From Rhynchospora pubera (lineage: Eukaryota; Streptophyta; Magnoliopsida; Poales; Cyperaceae): a DNA stretch of 64,000 bases. The translations under genes were made by a program, and so were the position numbers. A model generated the notes under the pieces. That model was not told the DNA's origin, did no database searches, and was given only the letters and a program-made list of their open reading frames with translations. Positions 35,401 through 49,369 of the stretch are shown piece after piece. The stretch is taken from positions 157,227,461 through 157,291,460 of the forward strand of contig CM051460.1 in NCBI GenBank assembly GCA_028095005.1, read 5' to 3'. Positions within the stretch are counted from its first letter, which is position 1. The number at the start of each line of letters is the position of its first letter.

Positions 35401-36083
35401 GGGAAATATGGAAAGAAAGAAACACAACGATCATAGAGCATCAAACTTTCAAACCAATGGGGGTGTTACAAAGGGTGAACATAGCAAGCACTTACAAACC
35501 CCTTAGTGATATTCCAGAGCACAGCCAGAGGCACATGATGGAATTTGAGAAATATAGGTACAGAGGGGAGGGCTGGCAGGTGGTTGTAGATGCCTCATGG
35601 GATACCTCAACAAGGGCAGGAGGAGCTTATGTTGTTTTTCATAAAGGAAGGATACACTCAATAGGTATGCACTCTTTCCAGGGGTATGATCCTTTCTTTG
35701 CAGAAGTGGTGGCATTACAAAAGGCAGTTGAGTATATGTACGAAAGAATAGACTTGTCAGAAACCCTTGCGATGGAGTTTTTCTCTGATTGCCTTAACCT
35801 GGTTACGGCAGTAAATCAAGGAGATAGTCTAGATGTGCCATCTTGGAGAACGATTGATATGGTTGAGGACATAATACTGAAGCTGCAAGAGAAAGGGGAT
35901 GATGTGTTTCTGACGCATGTGCGAAGAGAAGCGGTTGGTCGGGCGCATGAACTGGCAAATTTAGCAAGAAGAAATGGAGTGAATTATCAAGGGGCCCCAC
36001 TTATGGCTCTGAACCAGAATATGAATTATGGGTCATGTATGGATGAGCGATTTTTTCAGATGGTACAGGAGTCACCTCCTTAA
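32485..36083 (+). CDS. LINE ORF2, truncated: endonuclease tail, reverse transcriptase, zinc-binding region, RNase H
   Basis: The open frame runs without stops to 36083. It can be read from an ATG at 32355, but the first 43 codons are host sequence; the LINE part starts at codon 44. Domains in order: endonuclease C-terminal end with RLDRVLVTPEWL and SDHCPILL; reverse transcriptase with motif A (KADINKAFDKL, D at about 449), motif B (QGLRQGCPMSP) and catalytic YADD (554-557); a zf-RVT-like region (KVKIFLWRLLHRGLP, then CQRCGEENEYEMHCMFFC); and a C-terminal RNase H with VVVDASW (D at about 1079), FFAEVVALQKA and FFSDCLNLV. Intact over 1,199 codons, so the insertion is young. Dead at this locus for autonomous movement because the endonuclease is incomplete. 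Confidence 0.93.
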
Positions 36084-36341
36084 GCAGTTTGTTGTTGTGG
36101 TTGTAACTGGTGCAGTAGGCTTTCAACTTTATTTTGTTTTGTTTTCTAGCTTAGTTTTCAATGTACTTTAGTTTTTCAGTTTAGGTTTGTTTGTTGTTTA
36201 ATCCTCTACTCGTTCAGGTTGTATGGTAGGATACTGGTATGGCAGTAGGTTCCTTTGCACCAGATGTTGTAAAATGTTCATCTGTACTTTCGTTTTTATT
36301 AATGAATTTTAACCTACGGGTTCCAATCAAAAAAAAAAAAA
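32485..36341 (+). mobile_element. 5'-truncated L1-like LINE
   Basis: A perfect 16-bp target duplication AATTACGACTTTATGA flanks the insertion (32469-32484 and 36342-36357). The 3' end is an A run (about 36329-36343). The 5' end is cut within the endonuclease domain of ORF2, and ORF1 is absent, as in typical target-primed insertions that stop early. The rest of ORF2 and a 258-bp 3' UTR are intact. Confidence 0.96.
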
Positions 36342-36357
36342 AATTACGACTTTATGA

Positions 36358-37003
36358 GGATCGGGATCCGTATCGAAACAAAGAGAGAGAAAGAATAAAC
36401 GGAAATTGAATTTGTTTGGGGTCCGGAATCTTAAATCCAACGGCCAGATTAATTCGTGATTTAATCTTGCGATCCAACGATCCTGAATAAATAGGGACTT
36501 GGCTCCATTATCCTCTAAACTGAGCTAAGGTGTTGGGAAACTTGGCTCTGCCACCTGCGAGTCTGCAACCAAAAAGAACAAAAATCTTTAAATCTCGTGG
36601 TCCCCAGTCCCATCGGGATGGGGAAAAAAAAGGAAACATGGTGTGCTTGGTTCTTTGCATATCCATTGGGAATCTTTGCATATCCTGTCATCCTGAACCT
36701 GATGGCACGATCTTCCTAACAAATGTGCAATGTTTGAAATCCAACAAAATCTCAAGTTTGGGCCTTCTATAGGCCTATTATTTCCATTCTTCATGCTTTA
36801 CAAATTACAATGAATCATGGGCCTGAGTGCAACTTGTGTCACTTTCCATAAACATTGTGTTTGATATATAGTGTTCTGTGTTCCTCTGCTGTCCTTGCAG
36901 ACATAATTACATAAATAATAAATTTCATAACTTGTGTATATTCTAAATCTTTAGTTGCAGCAGAGTGACGTAAGATTAATTAAAAATAAAATGTCGTGCT
37001 ACA
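36358..37003. other. Intergenic sequence without a supported feature
   Basis: Continuation of the host sequence split by the LINE. I see no exon with splice borders and no RNA gene. Target duplication CTACA (36999-37003) of the next element closes it. Confidence 0.5.
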
Positions 37004-38764
37004 TGTTAGGAAATTGTCCAATTTTAATTTTGTGACTAATTACCCTTAATTAATCCAATTAAAACACAAGCAACACGAGATCAAGTACTTTAAGCAATAG
37101 ACACAAAGAGAAAGATGAGAAATCGATACCTCCCGCGAAATCGTATTCGCGGGGCTCGACCAAGGCATGGGAATCGATGGCGTGCCTTCTCCACCGTCTC
37201 CACCACGTCTAGTAGCCGCCCTCGAGTCCACCAAGGAGGATTAATCACGTTCTACAAGGTACGTGCTAGCATACCCAAAGAACAAGTCTAATCCCTATGG
37301 TTTTCTCTCTTGCATCAATCAACAACCTTGATTTAGTGGAGAGAAAATAGCTCAACACATGAGCAAAAGAGAGAAGGAGAGGGTGAAAGTGGCGGCCTCC
37401 ATGGGAGGAATGAGAGGAGAGAGAAAGCTAGGTGGAGGCTCTCATAAGTGGTCCTTATATAGAGCACAAAACCTAATTGTCCTCTTGCATAATTACAACT
37501 ATGCCATCCCACCTACCACCATAATGGGCAGCCACGAAATGGGCCTTTATGGGCCATTTAACCCCTTCATTTGGACCATTAATTCATATAATTAAGGTCC
37601 CTCAACTTTGCTCTTTAATTGGGCTATATATTTGCTATTTAAATAACGGCCCAATTAATCAATATAACCATTTATATTGATAAGTGTTGAACTAAATTAA
37701 TTATTAACTCATTAATAATTATTTTGGGATTAGTTAATGCATTAATTTATTTCTATATGATCCATTGACTTAATTAATTATAACGGTTCGCAACGGTATA
37801 TAATTAATTAATCAATCTTATCATATTTCCACAGAACCTACTGCTGTGAATAAATAAATAATGCACTGTGTGATTAATGTCCTATTTGTGCGACCCTTTT
37901 AGGATTTATGCTATGTTGGCCATGGAATTAAATCGTTATTTAATTCCAATAATCATAAGCGGTATCTAGCAACACATTATGACTCCCAATTCGTATAAAT
38001 AGTGTACTGCTACAATATTTCAATCCTGCATAAGAGAATAAATATGTTTCTCTATTTTGATTCTTATGTCACACGATATCATCGTATAATCCAAGATAGG
38101 AATGTGTCATTCTTGCAGATTATACGTTTCTTGATCTAGAGTTGATCGCTTAGTTGCGCGCATACGATCCAACTCCATCAAGGGGCCCAAACAGATATCG
38201 TCACTCACTAAGTGAATTAATGAGGGACATACGGTTTTCTTGATGATTAGCTTTTCCCCGCACAATTCAAGAGAACATAAATAAAGTCCGTATAGCAGCC
38301 CTTATCGGGAATCAGCGGTAGACAATATTTATTGAACCTATCCTCATGTGGAAAAGATAAACATCTCAAACTTAGAACCAAAATCATAACGAAATAAACA
38401 ATGACACTTAACACAATCCATATGTTTATTTCATTGGGTCAAGTCCTGTACTATGTTCCATAACATATACATATGCAATTAAGTTGGTAACTCTTTACCT
38501 ATGATTAGTAGAACTTAATCATCACTTAACTTGCATACTAATCTTATATGATAATTAATGTTCCTTTGTTAATTATCAAGATTATGGATCGTTTAGATTT
38601 ATTATTGTCATTCTAAAGAATGATCCATAGAGATCTACAATTCAGATCCTCAACCTGAATAATCTGTCAATAATAAACCTAGGAACAGATGATAATATAT
38701 CATCCATAACATAAACTAATAATTAAGTCATTAAATTATTGACTTCTAGGACATAACTCTAACA
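37004..38764 (-). repeat. Left LTR of copia element 2
   Basis: 1,761 bp. TATA box CTATATAAGG (37453-37462). It shares most of its length with the element 1 LTR, but its first about 120 bp (U5 in element sense) are a different sequence starting TGTTAGGAAATTGTCC. The variable hairpin arms are 38139-38148 and 38165-38175. Confidence 0.9.
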
Positions 38765-38899
38765 ATCTCCCACTTGGCCTAGAGTCAATCAGTAGTGACT
38801 TCTAGCCAACGAAGAATTGAGAACAATGTCATATATCTACATATATACATGTCTCGGACCTCAAAATAAATAATACGCTTATAGCTAGTTACTCATACG

Positions 38900-40700
38900 T
38901 CCACCACGTATGGATGCATAACTGCATCTCGTATACTGCTCAAGGTAGAGGTCGTGCTAGAGTGTTCGGTGATTTCGCGAACCTATCCAAAAATTGTTTG
39001 ACCATATATATATATATTCTCCTATATATATTCTTGATCACCATCATATGATATCAAGTGATATCGTTATAGATCATATTTGAATCTCCAATGTAACATT
39101 GGGTTCTTTAGGAGTAAGTTATAGTTCGAGATGCTTAGAACCATAATAACTCAACTAAGAAATCGATCCGAAACAAACTTCTTTTATTGCTCCACAAGTT
39201 GCTATGTATTTTGCTTTGGTGACGGAAACGGTTGTAATATTCCATTTAGAACACCTTTTAAACTTACAACACCACCTTTTAGCAAAATATGTATCTCAAC
39301 TGTGATTATATCAATCTTTCGAAAAACTAGCATTAGTGTAATTAACTTACACGAGCTCCTTTTAAGAGATGAAACATTATATCACTCTTTCTCATAAGGT
39401 ACTCGAGGATATCCTTGACTATCGTCCTAATGTGTCTATCTTGTATCCATTTGACAATTGTTTGTCATATCTTTTGGATACTACACATTGGGGCATATGC
39501 ATAAATATGGCGTACACAATGAAACTCATAATGAAGGAATGCTTGAACTATTTCATGCACTTTCTCGAATCGAGTTGCAATAGACCGAGTTAAAACACTC
39601 AAGTCATGCCATGTGACGTATAGTTAGACATCCTTTCTTGGAGTGTAACTTTCGTGTTTCTAGAACACTTCGTCAATATATGCATATTTGCTCAAACCTA
39701 ACATCCATCATAATCTATCTTTATAGATTTTGTTTCCTAGGATTAGGTGACTTCGCCCAAGTTCTCATTTGAGAAAGCATTCTCCAAAGAGATCTCGACA
39801 ATATTCATTTTCTTAATGTTATTCCCAATTTAATGAATTGTTATCTTGAACAATACAAGTAATACAATTATTCTCCCACTGAATATCTTGTTTATACAAG
39901 ATTACTTTTGACGAAGTTCAACTCCTTGACTTCCTTGTCAAAACTTTTATTCCAATCTCCACAACACTTGCTTTAATCCATTTATGGATCCTTGAAGCAT
40001 GCGTATGTTTTTAGCAATACATAAAACCTCGATTTGTGTCAAATGCACAACATCATCCTTCATTCATACGAAGAAGGCGGTTTTATGTGTTTTTCCATAT
40101 ATCAACATATATGAAATACAACTATTGCCAGAATGATCTTCATTGATTTTTACATAGCCACAAGCAAGAGGTTGTGCTTTGTACGTAGTCAACTAGTCAT
40201 TGACTTAGACATAGCTACAAGCGAGAAGCCGCGCTTTGTACATAGTCGATTTGTTATCCATGTCGATCTTTCCTTTTGAAGATCTAAACGTGCTCGATGG
40301 ATTGCTCCTTCATGAACATCAACCAAGGTCTATACCTTGTTGTTATACATGGATTTTATTTAAAGATCATATGAATTCAAACCATATATGTGGAATCGGA
40401 TCGTTCCATCGTTTCCTTGTTTATCAACGGATTCTCATATGCTAAGTTTGAGAATGTCGTGAAGCCAATGCATCAAACGGCTTAGGCAATCAACTCTCGT
40501 TGATCTTTTGTAGGATTGGTACTTGAGGTTCAAGAACTACTTCCACAACGATTTGTTGAACGAGTTCTTGACTCCTCATATATTCCATGAGTTTCTCAAA
40601 CATCATCAACTCGTGAGATGGTTGAGTCCTCATTAGAAGGAGCGTACTATTAAACTTTTTTTCAAAACAACTTGTGAATGAAGTTCCGCTCAACTCCCAC
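38900..40700 (-). pseudogene. Decayed copia pol in element 2
   Basis: Collinear with 2700-4300 and near-identical by eye. The same minus-strand motifs (ILGNKIYKDR, GLSKYAYIDEV, ATCEAIKEI) and the same stop codons are present. Not translatable. Confidence 0.7.
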
Positions 40701-43700
40701 TAAGCACCATGTATGGAGTGACAAGTTTCCCACAAGAGTACTTCTTGTAGTGACGCATAAACTCCTTTAATGCTCACTTTACTCCCACTACTTCTTCTTG
40801 AGAGTTTCAATTCATCAAGACTACATTATGATTAGCAACAACTACTTTGTTCTTATCATATTCGTGGAAGTAGTGTCTTTTAATATAAAGCATCCTACAA
40901 ATATTAAGTGTCTTATTTGGGTACAAGCTTATCAACAATCTTGAAATAAGCTTATCAACACCAAATCTTAAGAAGCATTATACTTAGAGATCAAAATCTC
41001 ATAAGATATCTTCTTCAATAGACTTCGATGGAACATCATTCAGTGTAAACAATATTGTCCTCAAACATAATTCCCTAATACGAGTCGAATAAGTCCATTT
41101 GATTTATTACCGATCGAACTATACAAAATATTGTTCGATACCTCCATTCTTGGACATATTATTCCTCATGGAGCGAGTTATGAAACTACTTTCATACTCT
41201 TTAGATAATATTTCAAATCATATGACTTAACTACTTACCATGATTAATTGTAAGACTTTTCTTTTTCCTTGAACAGTCTTTTTAACTTTACACTTGAACT
41301 CCTTTGAACTAGTCAAAAGGTTCATACTTATACCTTATCAAATAGATATGTTAATATCTACAATGATCGTTGGTTAAGTAGTAAAGTATCAACAACCTTT
41401 CATTGCACAAGTACTTATAGGTCTTTATACATCGATATGTATAAGTCCTAATTAATTCACTTGTCCTTAAACCTTCATAGGTTCAAGGTGCTTTTGTCAT
41501 TTAACAAACATGATTCGCATATCAATCGATTGGAATCGAATTGAATTACGAGCTCTACGTTACGTAGACTCTCGTAATGAGATTCTCGTTTACTTATGTG
41601 ACTAAGCGGTATATATAACATGAAAGTCAAATACTTTATGTCAAGTCTTACACATTCTATTTGTCATTCAAAAATTGTTTATCTATTTCAAGCAAATTCA
41701 GTCAAGATGCATGAAATCATATAAACAAATCCATAATAAAAGATCTTGTCTTTTACAAAACATAATCATCCATCATGGAATATGAAATGGAGATATTTTT
41801 TGAGAGGTTTTTAGAATTAAGGTATGCAACCTTCAATTCCTAAACAAACTCTTAATAAAGATAACTCTACGTATTCAATGGTAATGACTTAGATGAACAA
41901 GTCATTTCCTATACGGAGTTTACTTTACATCTCTCGAACTTTCTCTTATTCTTCATTGCTAATGCATTTCGTTAAATGTGAGCATATGAACTAGTATCAA
42001 GTTACTAGTGTAAATTAGAGATAGTGAGATAATTTGAACGACAAATACACTTTAGGATTAGAATTTTTCTAATCGTCACAATCATGGTATTTCGGACAAC
42101 CTTTCAAATGCCTCCCACAAACGGCAAATGAAACATCTCATGTGACACATGGTCACAAATGAGGGTCTCGAAATTTCAACTCATACCTTGGTGAAGTATT
42201 TCTTGTATACTTAACCAATTACCTTTTTGCATCAACAAGTGTGCGAAGAAGGTAACATTATATCCTTTATAATTCCAAAGAGATCGTATGACAATATCAA
42301 CAATCCTTGATATCGGAGATTAATATCTCTAGTCATCAATTAGCTACTTCAATCTTTCGATTTGTGAGCTAATGAAACATTCATATAACTTCTTTTAAAA
42401 GAATAATCTCTTGGTCAACTCATATTCTTTATACTCAATCATAAATGATGGAGTTAATATCTACTTTCTCCAAGAACACTTTCTTGAGTAAGCGGATGAG
42501 AACGTACGAGTTAATTTTAGTCCATATGAATTCGCTAATTCAAAGGTCTAAAAATTTCAAATGAGGATATTAAGCATACGCTTTATTGAATAACTTTTCG
42601 CCAAAAGTCAATCAATCATCGCGTTGCTACGTTCGGGTAGTTTGAGGAAAGTTTTGGGAATTGACATACTCAAATTTCTCTTCACTAAGATCGTGTCTTA
42701 GGAATCGGTATTACTTCTTTAAGTGAATACTTTTAGAAACGAGTTTGTTAATTTTCAAAGATTAATCGCAACAAAATTAACAATTTAAACATCTATAACA
42801 AAATCAATTTACGGTCATTTAGTTTATGCAATTGTTTTATTTATAACAAATAAAACTCCCACTACAATTATTTAATGTCCCTAATGTAGTAGGTTTTCCA
42901 AGATCCCTATTTTCGTTGAGATGGTGCTAGCGTCGGCGTGACACCAAAAACAACTAGATAGAGTAGGTTCTCCAACCAATCATTCCATATGATTCTTGGT
43001 TTGTGAAATATCACATGTACATCCACAAACTTTGCCCCGATGTCCAATCCGATTAGAAAACATCGTTAAGTAACCTTTCTCTATTTGCTCCTAGTAAATC
43101 CGATTTACACCCCGACACGGATGATGGAACACGATGTCCCGCGTCGGCGAGAAAGCATCAATGAACGATCATACACGTTAGAAAGGGATAGAGAGAAGGA
43201 GGGCGATTTAACTTAATCATGTTTTGTTTGGGACTATCAATTAAGTGACACTTGTTTGGTGGTCATGTAAGCATACACCCATACCTAGCCTATGACAATT
43301 CATAGCAATCACAAGCAATCACATAGTTGTGGGTTTGTATGGCTCCCGCTTGCATTAGTTTCGCCACATCATCCATGGAACAAAACTAATCTAATCCTTG
43401 TCCCTCCCACTAAATTCTATAAGGATCTAAATCCTATAAAATAAAGGAACAAAATACATGTGAAAAATATCCTACTCCCATCCTAGCCTTAGGGGCATGC
43501 AAGCCTCACAAGTTACATAAAAAATTAATCAACAAATTAATTAATTAATGGCACCAAAGGCCGCATTACAAACATTCACACATGCATTCAATTTACAACC
43601 ACAAGGCATTGAGTCTTGAGCCATACTAAACCCACTATCCACCTACAAAACAAAGTTAGCACATACAAGCACTTTGTTTCCAATTAACGATTTTCAAGCA

Positions 43701-44878
43701 TCTTTGCGTATCGTTTGCTATAAGTAAATTCCGTGTACAAATTCTCAATTTTAAACAACCAAACTTGTTTAAATTCATTTAGAAAGTTCTTTCAACATCC
43801 CATACCTGAAAGGAGATCAAACAAGGAGTTTTCTAATTAATTTCAACTAGTTTGAATACTTAGAAAAAACAGTAATTTACCAAAAAACGTAACTAATGGA
43901 ATCCAACAAAAACAACAGTTTTCGGTCTCCAAAAAATCTCAAATAAATTACTTAAGCTCGTTATCATAGTTGTGACTACCAGTAAAAATTTCAAGAAGAG
44001 ATCTTAAACCATCTGGGAGAATCAAAAAAGACAAATCTCTTACAAGTGCACGAAACACCGTTATGAGATTTTCAGCTTATCCTCTCAACCATTTGGTCTG
44101 TTAGACCACCTTCTATCCAGTTTCTATATATACAATATACATAGAAAAACTTGTTTAGACTACAGGCTATCCATTCATGAAAAGAAAACAACCAAGTTCA
44201 GTTCAATAATATTAAGTTACATGCTAAACAATCAACAAATTTTGTACTGGAATAGATTGTCGATAGAAATGTTTTAACCTAGTTGAAGGTCCAAACTTCC
44301 ACGAAAAATTATGAAATTAATTTTCCTGGAATCCTAACTCAAAATAGAACAACTCCATTTAAACAGAAATTTTAAAGGAGTTCTCAGTTGGTACAGTTTA
44401 TTAGAACAATCGATTTGCTCAACAAACTGGATCTGACAAGATCTTCCTTTTCATACTTGAAAACCCACAAATTAATCCGAGTCATGCAACAATTTATACA
44501 TGATCAGAAAGAGCTTCAAGTCCTCTTTATTTTTAGCCATAGAACACTGGTACTTATATTCAAAATATAAATCTTTCAAGCCATTCAAACAGGACAGTGC
44601 GAGCAGAAACTGGTTCTGCGCACTGTCGCCGTTTTATTCACAATAAATCTATACTAATTCAGAAAAATGTGAATCTAACGCCAAAAGAATCACAATCCAA
44701 AGATCTACAACTTTCATGTAGATGGAAAGATCTTTCAGAGAACATATCACATCGAAAAACGCGAAACAACACAGAAAATACCATTTCCAGACAGCAAACA
44801 AACGCATCATCTCTACTAATCCGTTAATTACCCAATTTCTCTTAATTAAGTGTCAAAATAGCTTAAGTACGACCATGT

Positions 44879-44890
44879 GCTCTGATACCA
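44879..44890 (-). other. Primer-binding site, copia element 2
   Basis: Minus strand TGGTATCAGAGC, initiator tRNA-Met type, one base from the LTR edge. Identical to element 1. Confidence 0.92.
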
Positions 44891-44891
44891 C

Positions 44892-46652
44892 TGTTAGGAA
44901 ATTGTCCAATTTTAATTTTGTGACTAATTACCCTTAATTAATCCAATTAAAACACAAGCAACACGAGATCTAGTACTTTAAGCAATAGACACAAAGAGAA
45001 AGAGGAGAAATCGATACCTCCCGCGAAATCGTATTCGCGGGGCTCGACCAAGGCATGGGAATCGATGGCGTGCCTTCTCCACCGTCTCCACCACGTCTAG
45101 TAGCCGCCCTCGAGTCCACCAAGGAGGATTAATCACGTTCTACAAGGTACGTGCTAGCATACCCAAAGAACAAGTCTAATCCCTATGGTTTTCTCTCTTG
45201 CATCAATCAACAACCTTGATTTAGTGGAGAGAAAATAGCTCAACACATGAGCAAAAGAGAGAAGGAGAGGGTGAAAGTGGCGGCCTCCATGGGAGGAATG
45301 AGAGGAGAGAGAAAGCTAGGTGGAGGCTCTCATAAGTGGTCCTTATATAGAGCACAAAACCTAATTGTCCTCTTGCATAATTACAACTATGCCATCCCAC
45401 CTACCACCATAATGGGCAGCCACGAAATGGGCCTTTATGGGCCATTTAACCCCTTCATTTGGACCATTAATTCATATAATTAAGGTCCCTCAACTTTGCT
45501 CTTTAATTGGCTATATATTTGCTATTTAAATAACGGCCCAATTAATCAATATAACCATTTATATTGATAAGTGTTGAACTAAATTAATTATTAACTCATT
45601 AATAATTATTTTGGGATTAGTTAATGCATTAATTTATTTCTATATGATCCATTGACTTAATTAATTATAACGGTTCGCAACGGTATATAATTAATTAATC
45701 AATCTTATCATATTTCCACAGAACCTACTGCTGTGAATAAATAAATAATGCACTGTGTGATTAATGTCCTATTTGTGCGACCCTTTTAGGATTTATGCTA
45801 TGTTGGCCATGGAATTAAATCGTTATTTAATTCCAATAATCATAAGCGGTATCTAGCAACACATTATGACTCCCAATTCGTATAAATAGTGTACTGCTAC
45901 AATATTTCAATCCTGCATAAGAGAATAAATATGTTTCTCTATTTTGATTCTTATGTCACACGATATCATCGTATAATCCAAGATAGGAATGTGTCATTCT
46001 TGCAGATTATACGTTTCTTGATCTAGAGTTGATCGCTTAGTTGCGCGCATACGATCCAACTCCATCAAGGGGCCCAAACAGATATCGTCACTCACTAAGT
46101 GAATTAATGAGGGACATACGGTTTTCTTGATGATTAGCTTTTTCCCCGCACAATTCAAGAGAACATAAATAAAGTCTGTATAGCAGCCCTTATCGGGAAT
46201 CAGCGGTAGACAATATTTATTGAACCTATCCTCATGTGGAAAAGATAAACATCTCAAACTTAGAACCAAAATCATAACGAAATAAACAATGACACTTAAC
46301 ACAATCCATATGTTTATTTCATTGGGTCAAGTCCTGTACTATGTTCCATAACATATACATATGCAATTAAGTTGGTAACTCTTTACCTATGATTAGTAGA
46401 ACTTAATCATCACTTAACTTGCATACTAATCTTATATGATAATTAATGTTCCTTTGTTAATTATCAAGATTATGGACCGTTTAGATTTATTATTGTCATT
46501 CTAAAGAATGATCCACAGAGATCTACAATTCAGATTCTAAACCTGAATAATCTGTCAATAATAAATCTAGGAACAGATGATAATATATCATCCATAACAT
46601 AAACTAATAATTAAGTCATTAAATTATTGACTTCTAGGACATAACTCTAACA
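44892..46652 (-). repeat. Right LTR of copia element 2 (5' LTR in element sense)
   Basis: Partner of 37004-38764. One G lost and one T gained relative to it keep the lengths equal. Predicted TATA box at 45341-45350. Variable hairpin arms at 46026-46035 and 46052-46062. Confidence 0.9.
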
Positions 46653-46657
46653 CTACA

Positions 46658-48198
46658 TTTGAGATCTATTATCATTTTCTGCCGATAGAATAAAATTAAT
46701 TGGTTTCAATGTCTGATCGCTCCACAACTTTCAAAAGACAATGCATGTCTAATGCGATCAAAATCAGATGCTACAATCAGCCTTGCAGCAGCATTTGAGA
46801 ACTACCATAAAATGAGATCAGATGCGATAATCTGTCTTCCAGCAGAATTTGATAACTAACATAAAAATATAGAAAAAGAAAAAAGTTATATATATATATA
46901 TATACATCGCCAATATTGATGCATATTTTTGCTTAACGAGTGATATTTTTTTTTCTAAAAATTACTCCTCAAATCTACCTCTACTTGCTTGAAATACGGT
47001 ATTCGTTGAAAGTTTGCAATTTCAAATACAGGGATTAGGCTATCAAAATGCAGATTCATTTCAATTACGTAAGCTTCTTTATTTTCATTCGATTGGGCCT
47101 TCGCTGTAAAAATTATAACACAATTCCACTCGAGCTAGAATAACTTATAACTGGTGTAAAACGGGTGGGTCAGCGGTATTTTACCAAAATTTGAACCCCT
47201 AGTAATGACGGGTCAACAAAAAATTTTAATTAACCAACCTATAATCTAATCCAACCCATCAATTTTTGTAGACGGATTTTACGTGTTGAATGGATTCCAC
47301 GGGTTCAAATTTTAAGGAAATAAAAATATATTTTTAAATAATAGAGATTATTGAGATAATTTAACATATAACATAATAGCAAATGTTTGAGATATGGTCG
47401 TTAATAAAATTCCAACAAAAAAACATCATAATAACTTAATAAAATAAATTGATAACATAATTGAAATTCAAATAAAAAAAAAGATGTACTCTTAAATATA
47501 TTTAAAATTTCAAACATTTATTTAGCTTATTAGTGCCTGCAAACAATAAGAAAATATGTTATAAGTATTAAATATGATAAAATCTTATAAAATTTTAGTA
47601 TGTATATCATGTTTATAATACTTTTATTATTTTATCGGAATGAATTGGTTACTAATGAAACCCATAACCCAACCCAAATGGACGGGTTTGCCAAAATTAA
47701 AATTCGTATGTGATCCAACATCATCTTAATTCGGTAAAAAATGGGTTAGATCGGGTGGGTTGAACGGATTAAACGGGTTGATGGGGTTTTTTGTACAGCC
47801 TAATAAGGTTGATCTATGCATGATACTATGATCACAAAACTAGAAAATTAGGTCAACGTTTGCTAAGATAGATTTTTTTTTTTGTTTCTCTTCTGATTTC
47901 ACCTCTCGTGACCTTCTTCAAACTCCCGAATTAAGGTCGATAAATTTATTTTTAGAACTACAGGACTGCCTGTAGTCCCTCTCCTTCTATTTATTTTTTG
48001 TGTTATCTTCGAATCATAAGGTTTATATATTGGATTGTGATCAACTTGAAGTTTGTTATTTATAACTAAGAAACTGAGTCGAGTATTAATTTGAGGCTAT
48101 GTTAGATGATAATTCAAAATTCCACCTCCATGATGGAGCATTTGCACTTGTCTGATGTTGTTAAAACTCTATATATGATAGCCTCAGCTTCGATCCAG
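46658..48198. other. Intergenic, AT-rich; TA microsatellite
   Basis: No supported gene. A TA run lies at about 46888-46904. The stretch 47150-47810 has CGGGTGGGTC-like and CCCATCAACCC-like motifs toward its ends, which hint at an old hAT-type element but do not give clear inverted termini. Confidence 0.4.
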
Positions 48199-48209
48199 CA
48201 CCCAGTGCA

Positions 48210-48399
48210 ATTCTAATCTGGTGGCGCGCTATACCACGTGTCGCGCACCTACGAGCCGTCTGATCTTGATCGGACGGTTCATTTTTGACGGGCCTATCAA
48301 TCTAGGTTACATGCACGGGGCTCCCTTATCCATGTGATCTTGATCAGACGGCCAGGAGCTGCGCGACACCACGTGTCGCGCAACACTTGATTTGAATTC
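48210..48399. mobile_element. Small fold-back element (MITE), GC-rich
   Basis: About 190 bp with inverted arms some 65 bp long: the left arm AATTCTAATCTGGTG..., and the right arm on the reverse strand GAATTCAAATCAAGTG.... Both arms hold CACGTG-containing palindromes flanked by GCGCG and the shared GCCGTCTGATC. Flanked by the direct repeat CACCCAGTGCA (48199-48209, 48400-48410). A 9-11-bp duplication fits Mutator-type MITEs. The exact boundary is ambiguous by one or two bases. Confidence 0.8.
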
Positions 48400-48900
48400 C
48401 ACCCAGTGCACATGCTTAAACTTCATTGAAATAGCAAATAAAAAATGATAATTGTCATATGCAATTTTGTCATCGTTTGAACAAAATAAACACATAAAAT
48501 AGGTAAGGTTAACATGTGTATGATCAAAATGAACACATACGAAAAAATAAGTTGTCATCTTTGTTCATATGCATATTCAACTTATATGTTTGTATATGTT
48601 TACTTTGAACATTTATTTGTTCACCTCTTTTATTTTATGTGTTCACTTTGTCCAAACGATGACAAAACTATATATGGCACCAATCAATTTCCATTGCAAA
48701 TTTTCGTAATTTGGTAATGATAAACTTATTAAGGCTGTTTAATTGATTTTAATCTCATTGAAACAGTAAATTCGCCTAATGGAGTGATGACAAAACTAAT
48801 TAAAGTTGTTTGATTGATATAGAGAAAATTTGAAATGTTTAGAAGCTACGGTAAGTTAGAAAAATACCATCGAAACATATATTAATCCGGGGTTATTGGA

Positions 48901-48953
48901 TCCGGATCCGTTACTGTTCATAAGCACTGTTGGCGAACAGTAACCGGATCTGG
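48901..48953. repeat. Inverted repeat (hairpin)
   Basis: GATCCGTTACTGTTC and GAACAGTAACCGGATC pair, apart from one extra G, across a 15-base loop. This may be the end of another fold-back element, since it lies in the same GC-rich neighbourhood. Confidence 0.65.
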
Positions 48954-49179
48954 ACCGTTCATCTCTTCCTATCGATCATGGCCGCTCGATTGAGTTCATC
49001 GCTTTCGTCCGATCGATTTCTGGAGACTTCTTACTCTCTCTCTTTCTCTCGCAGAAACCCTCTACGGACCGGGCAGATGAGATCAACCATGTGAGAGGTG
49101 TACGGAGGCCCTGTCGCAGCCACTCAACAAACCGCACATTTCTCTCTCTCTCTCTCTCCTCACGGCACACTGCATAGAG

Positions 49180-49359
49180 GAAATGAAATCCAGTCCCGCG
49201 CGGGACCGTGCAGCGCGGAAATCAGAGCCGTCTGATTTAATCTTAATGGCAAAGGAATCCCCGTGCATGTAACTAGATTGATAAGCCCGAACCGTCCAGA
49301 TCAGATCGGACGATTTGTAGGCTGCGCTGGACGGTCCCGCGCGGGAGCGGATGGGGATT
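49180..49359. mobile_element. Second small GC-rich fold-back element
   Basis: About 180 bp. The arms share CCCGCGCGGGACCGT and CAGCGC in inverted order. Flanked by the direct repeat ACTGCATAGAG (49169-49179 and 49360-49370). Same size class and duplication length as 48210-48399, so again probably a Mutator-type MITE. It separates leader-like CT-rich sequence on both sides. Confidence 0.8.
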
Positions 49360-49369
49360 ACTGCATAGA

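Larger units (their letters stand above)
37004..46652 (-). mobile_element. Ty1-copia LTR retrotransposon, element 2 (same family as element 1)
   Basis: LTRs are 37004-38764 and 44892-46652, each 1,761 bp. Target duplication CTACA lies at 36999-37003 and 46653-46657. The primer-binding site (minus TGGTATCAGAGC) is at 44879-44890 with a one-base spacer, and the polypurine tract follows 38764. I count about eight substitutions and two single-base indels between the LTRs, so it is older than element 1. The interior (38765-44891) is collinear with that of element 1 and shares its inactivating changes. The families differ in three islands: the U5 end, one LTR hairpin, and about 42900-43190. Confidence 0.93.

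Noticed and set aside
47150..47810. Possible hAT element
   Set aside because: The CGGGTGGGT/CCCATCAACCC ends are suggestive, but no matching inverted termini or 8-bp duplication could be found.
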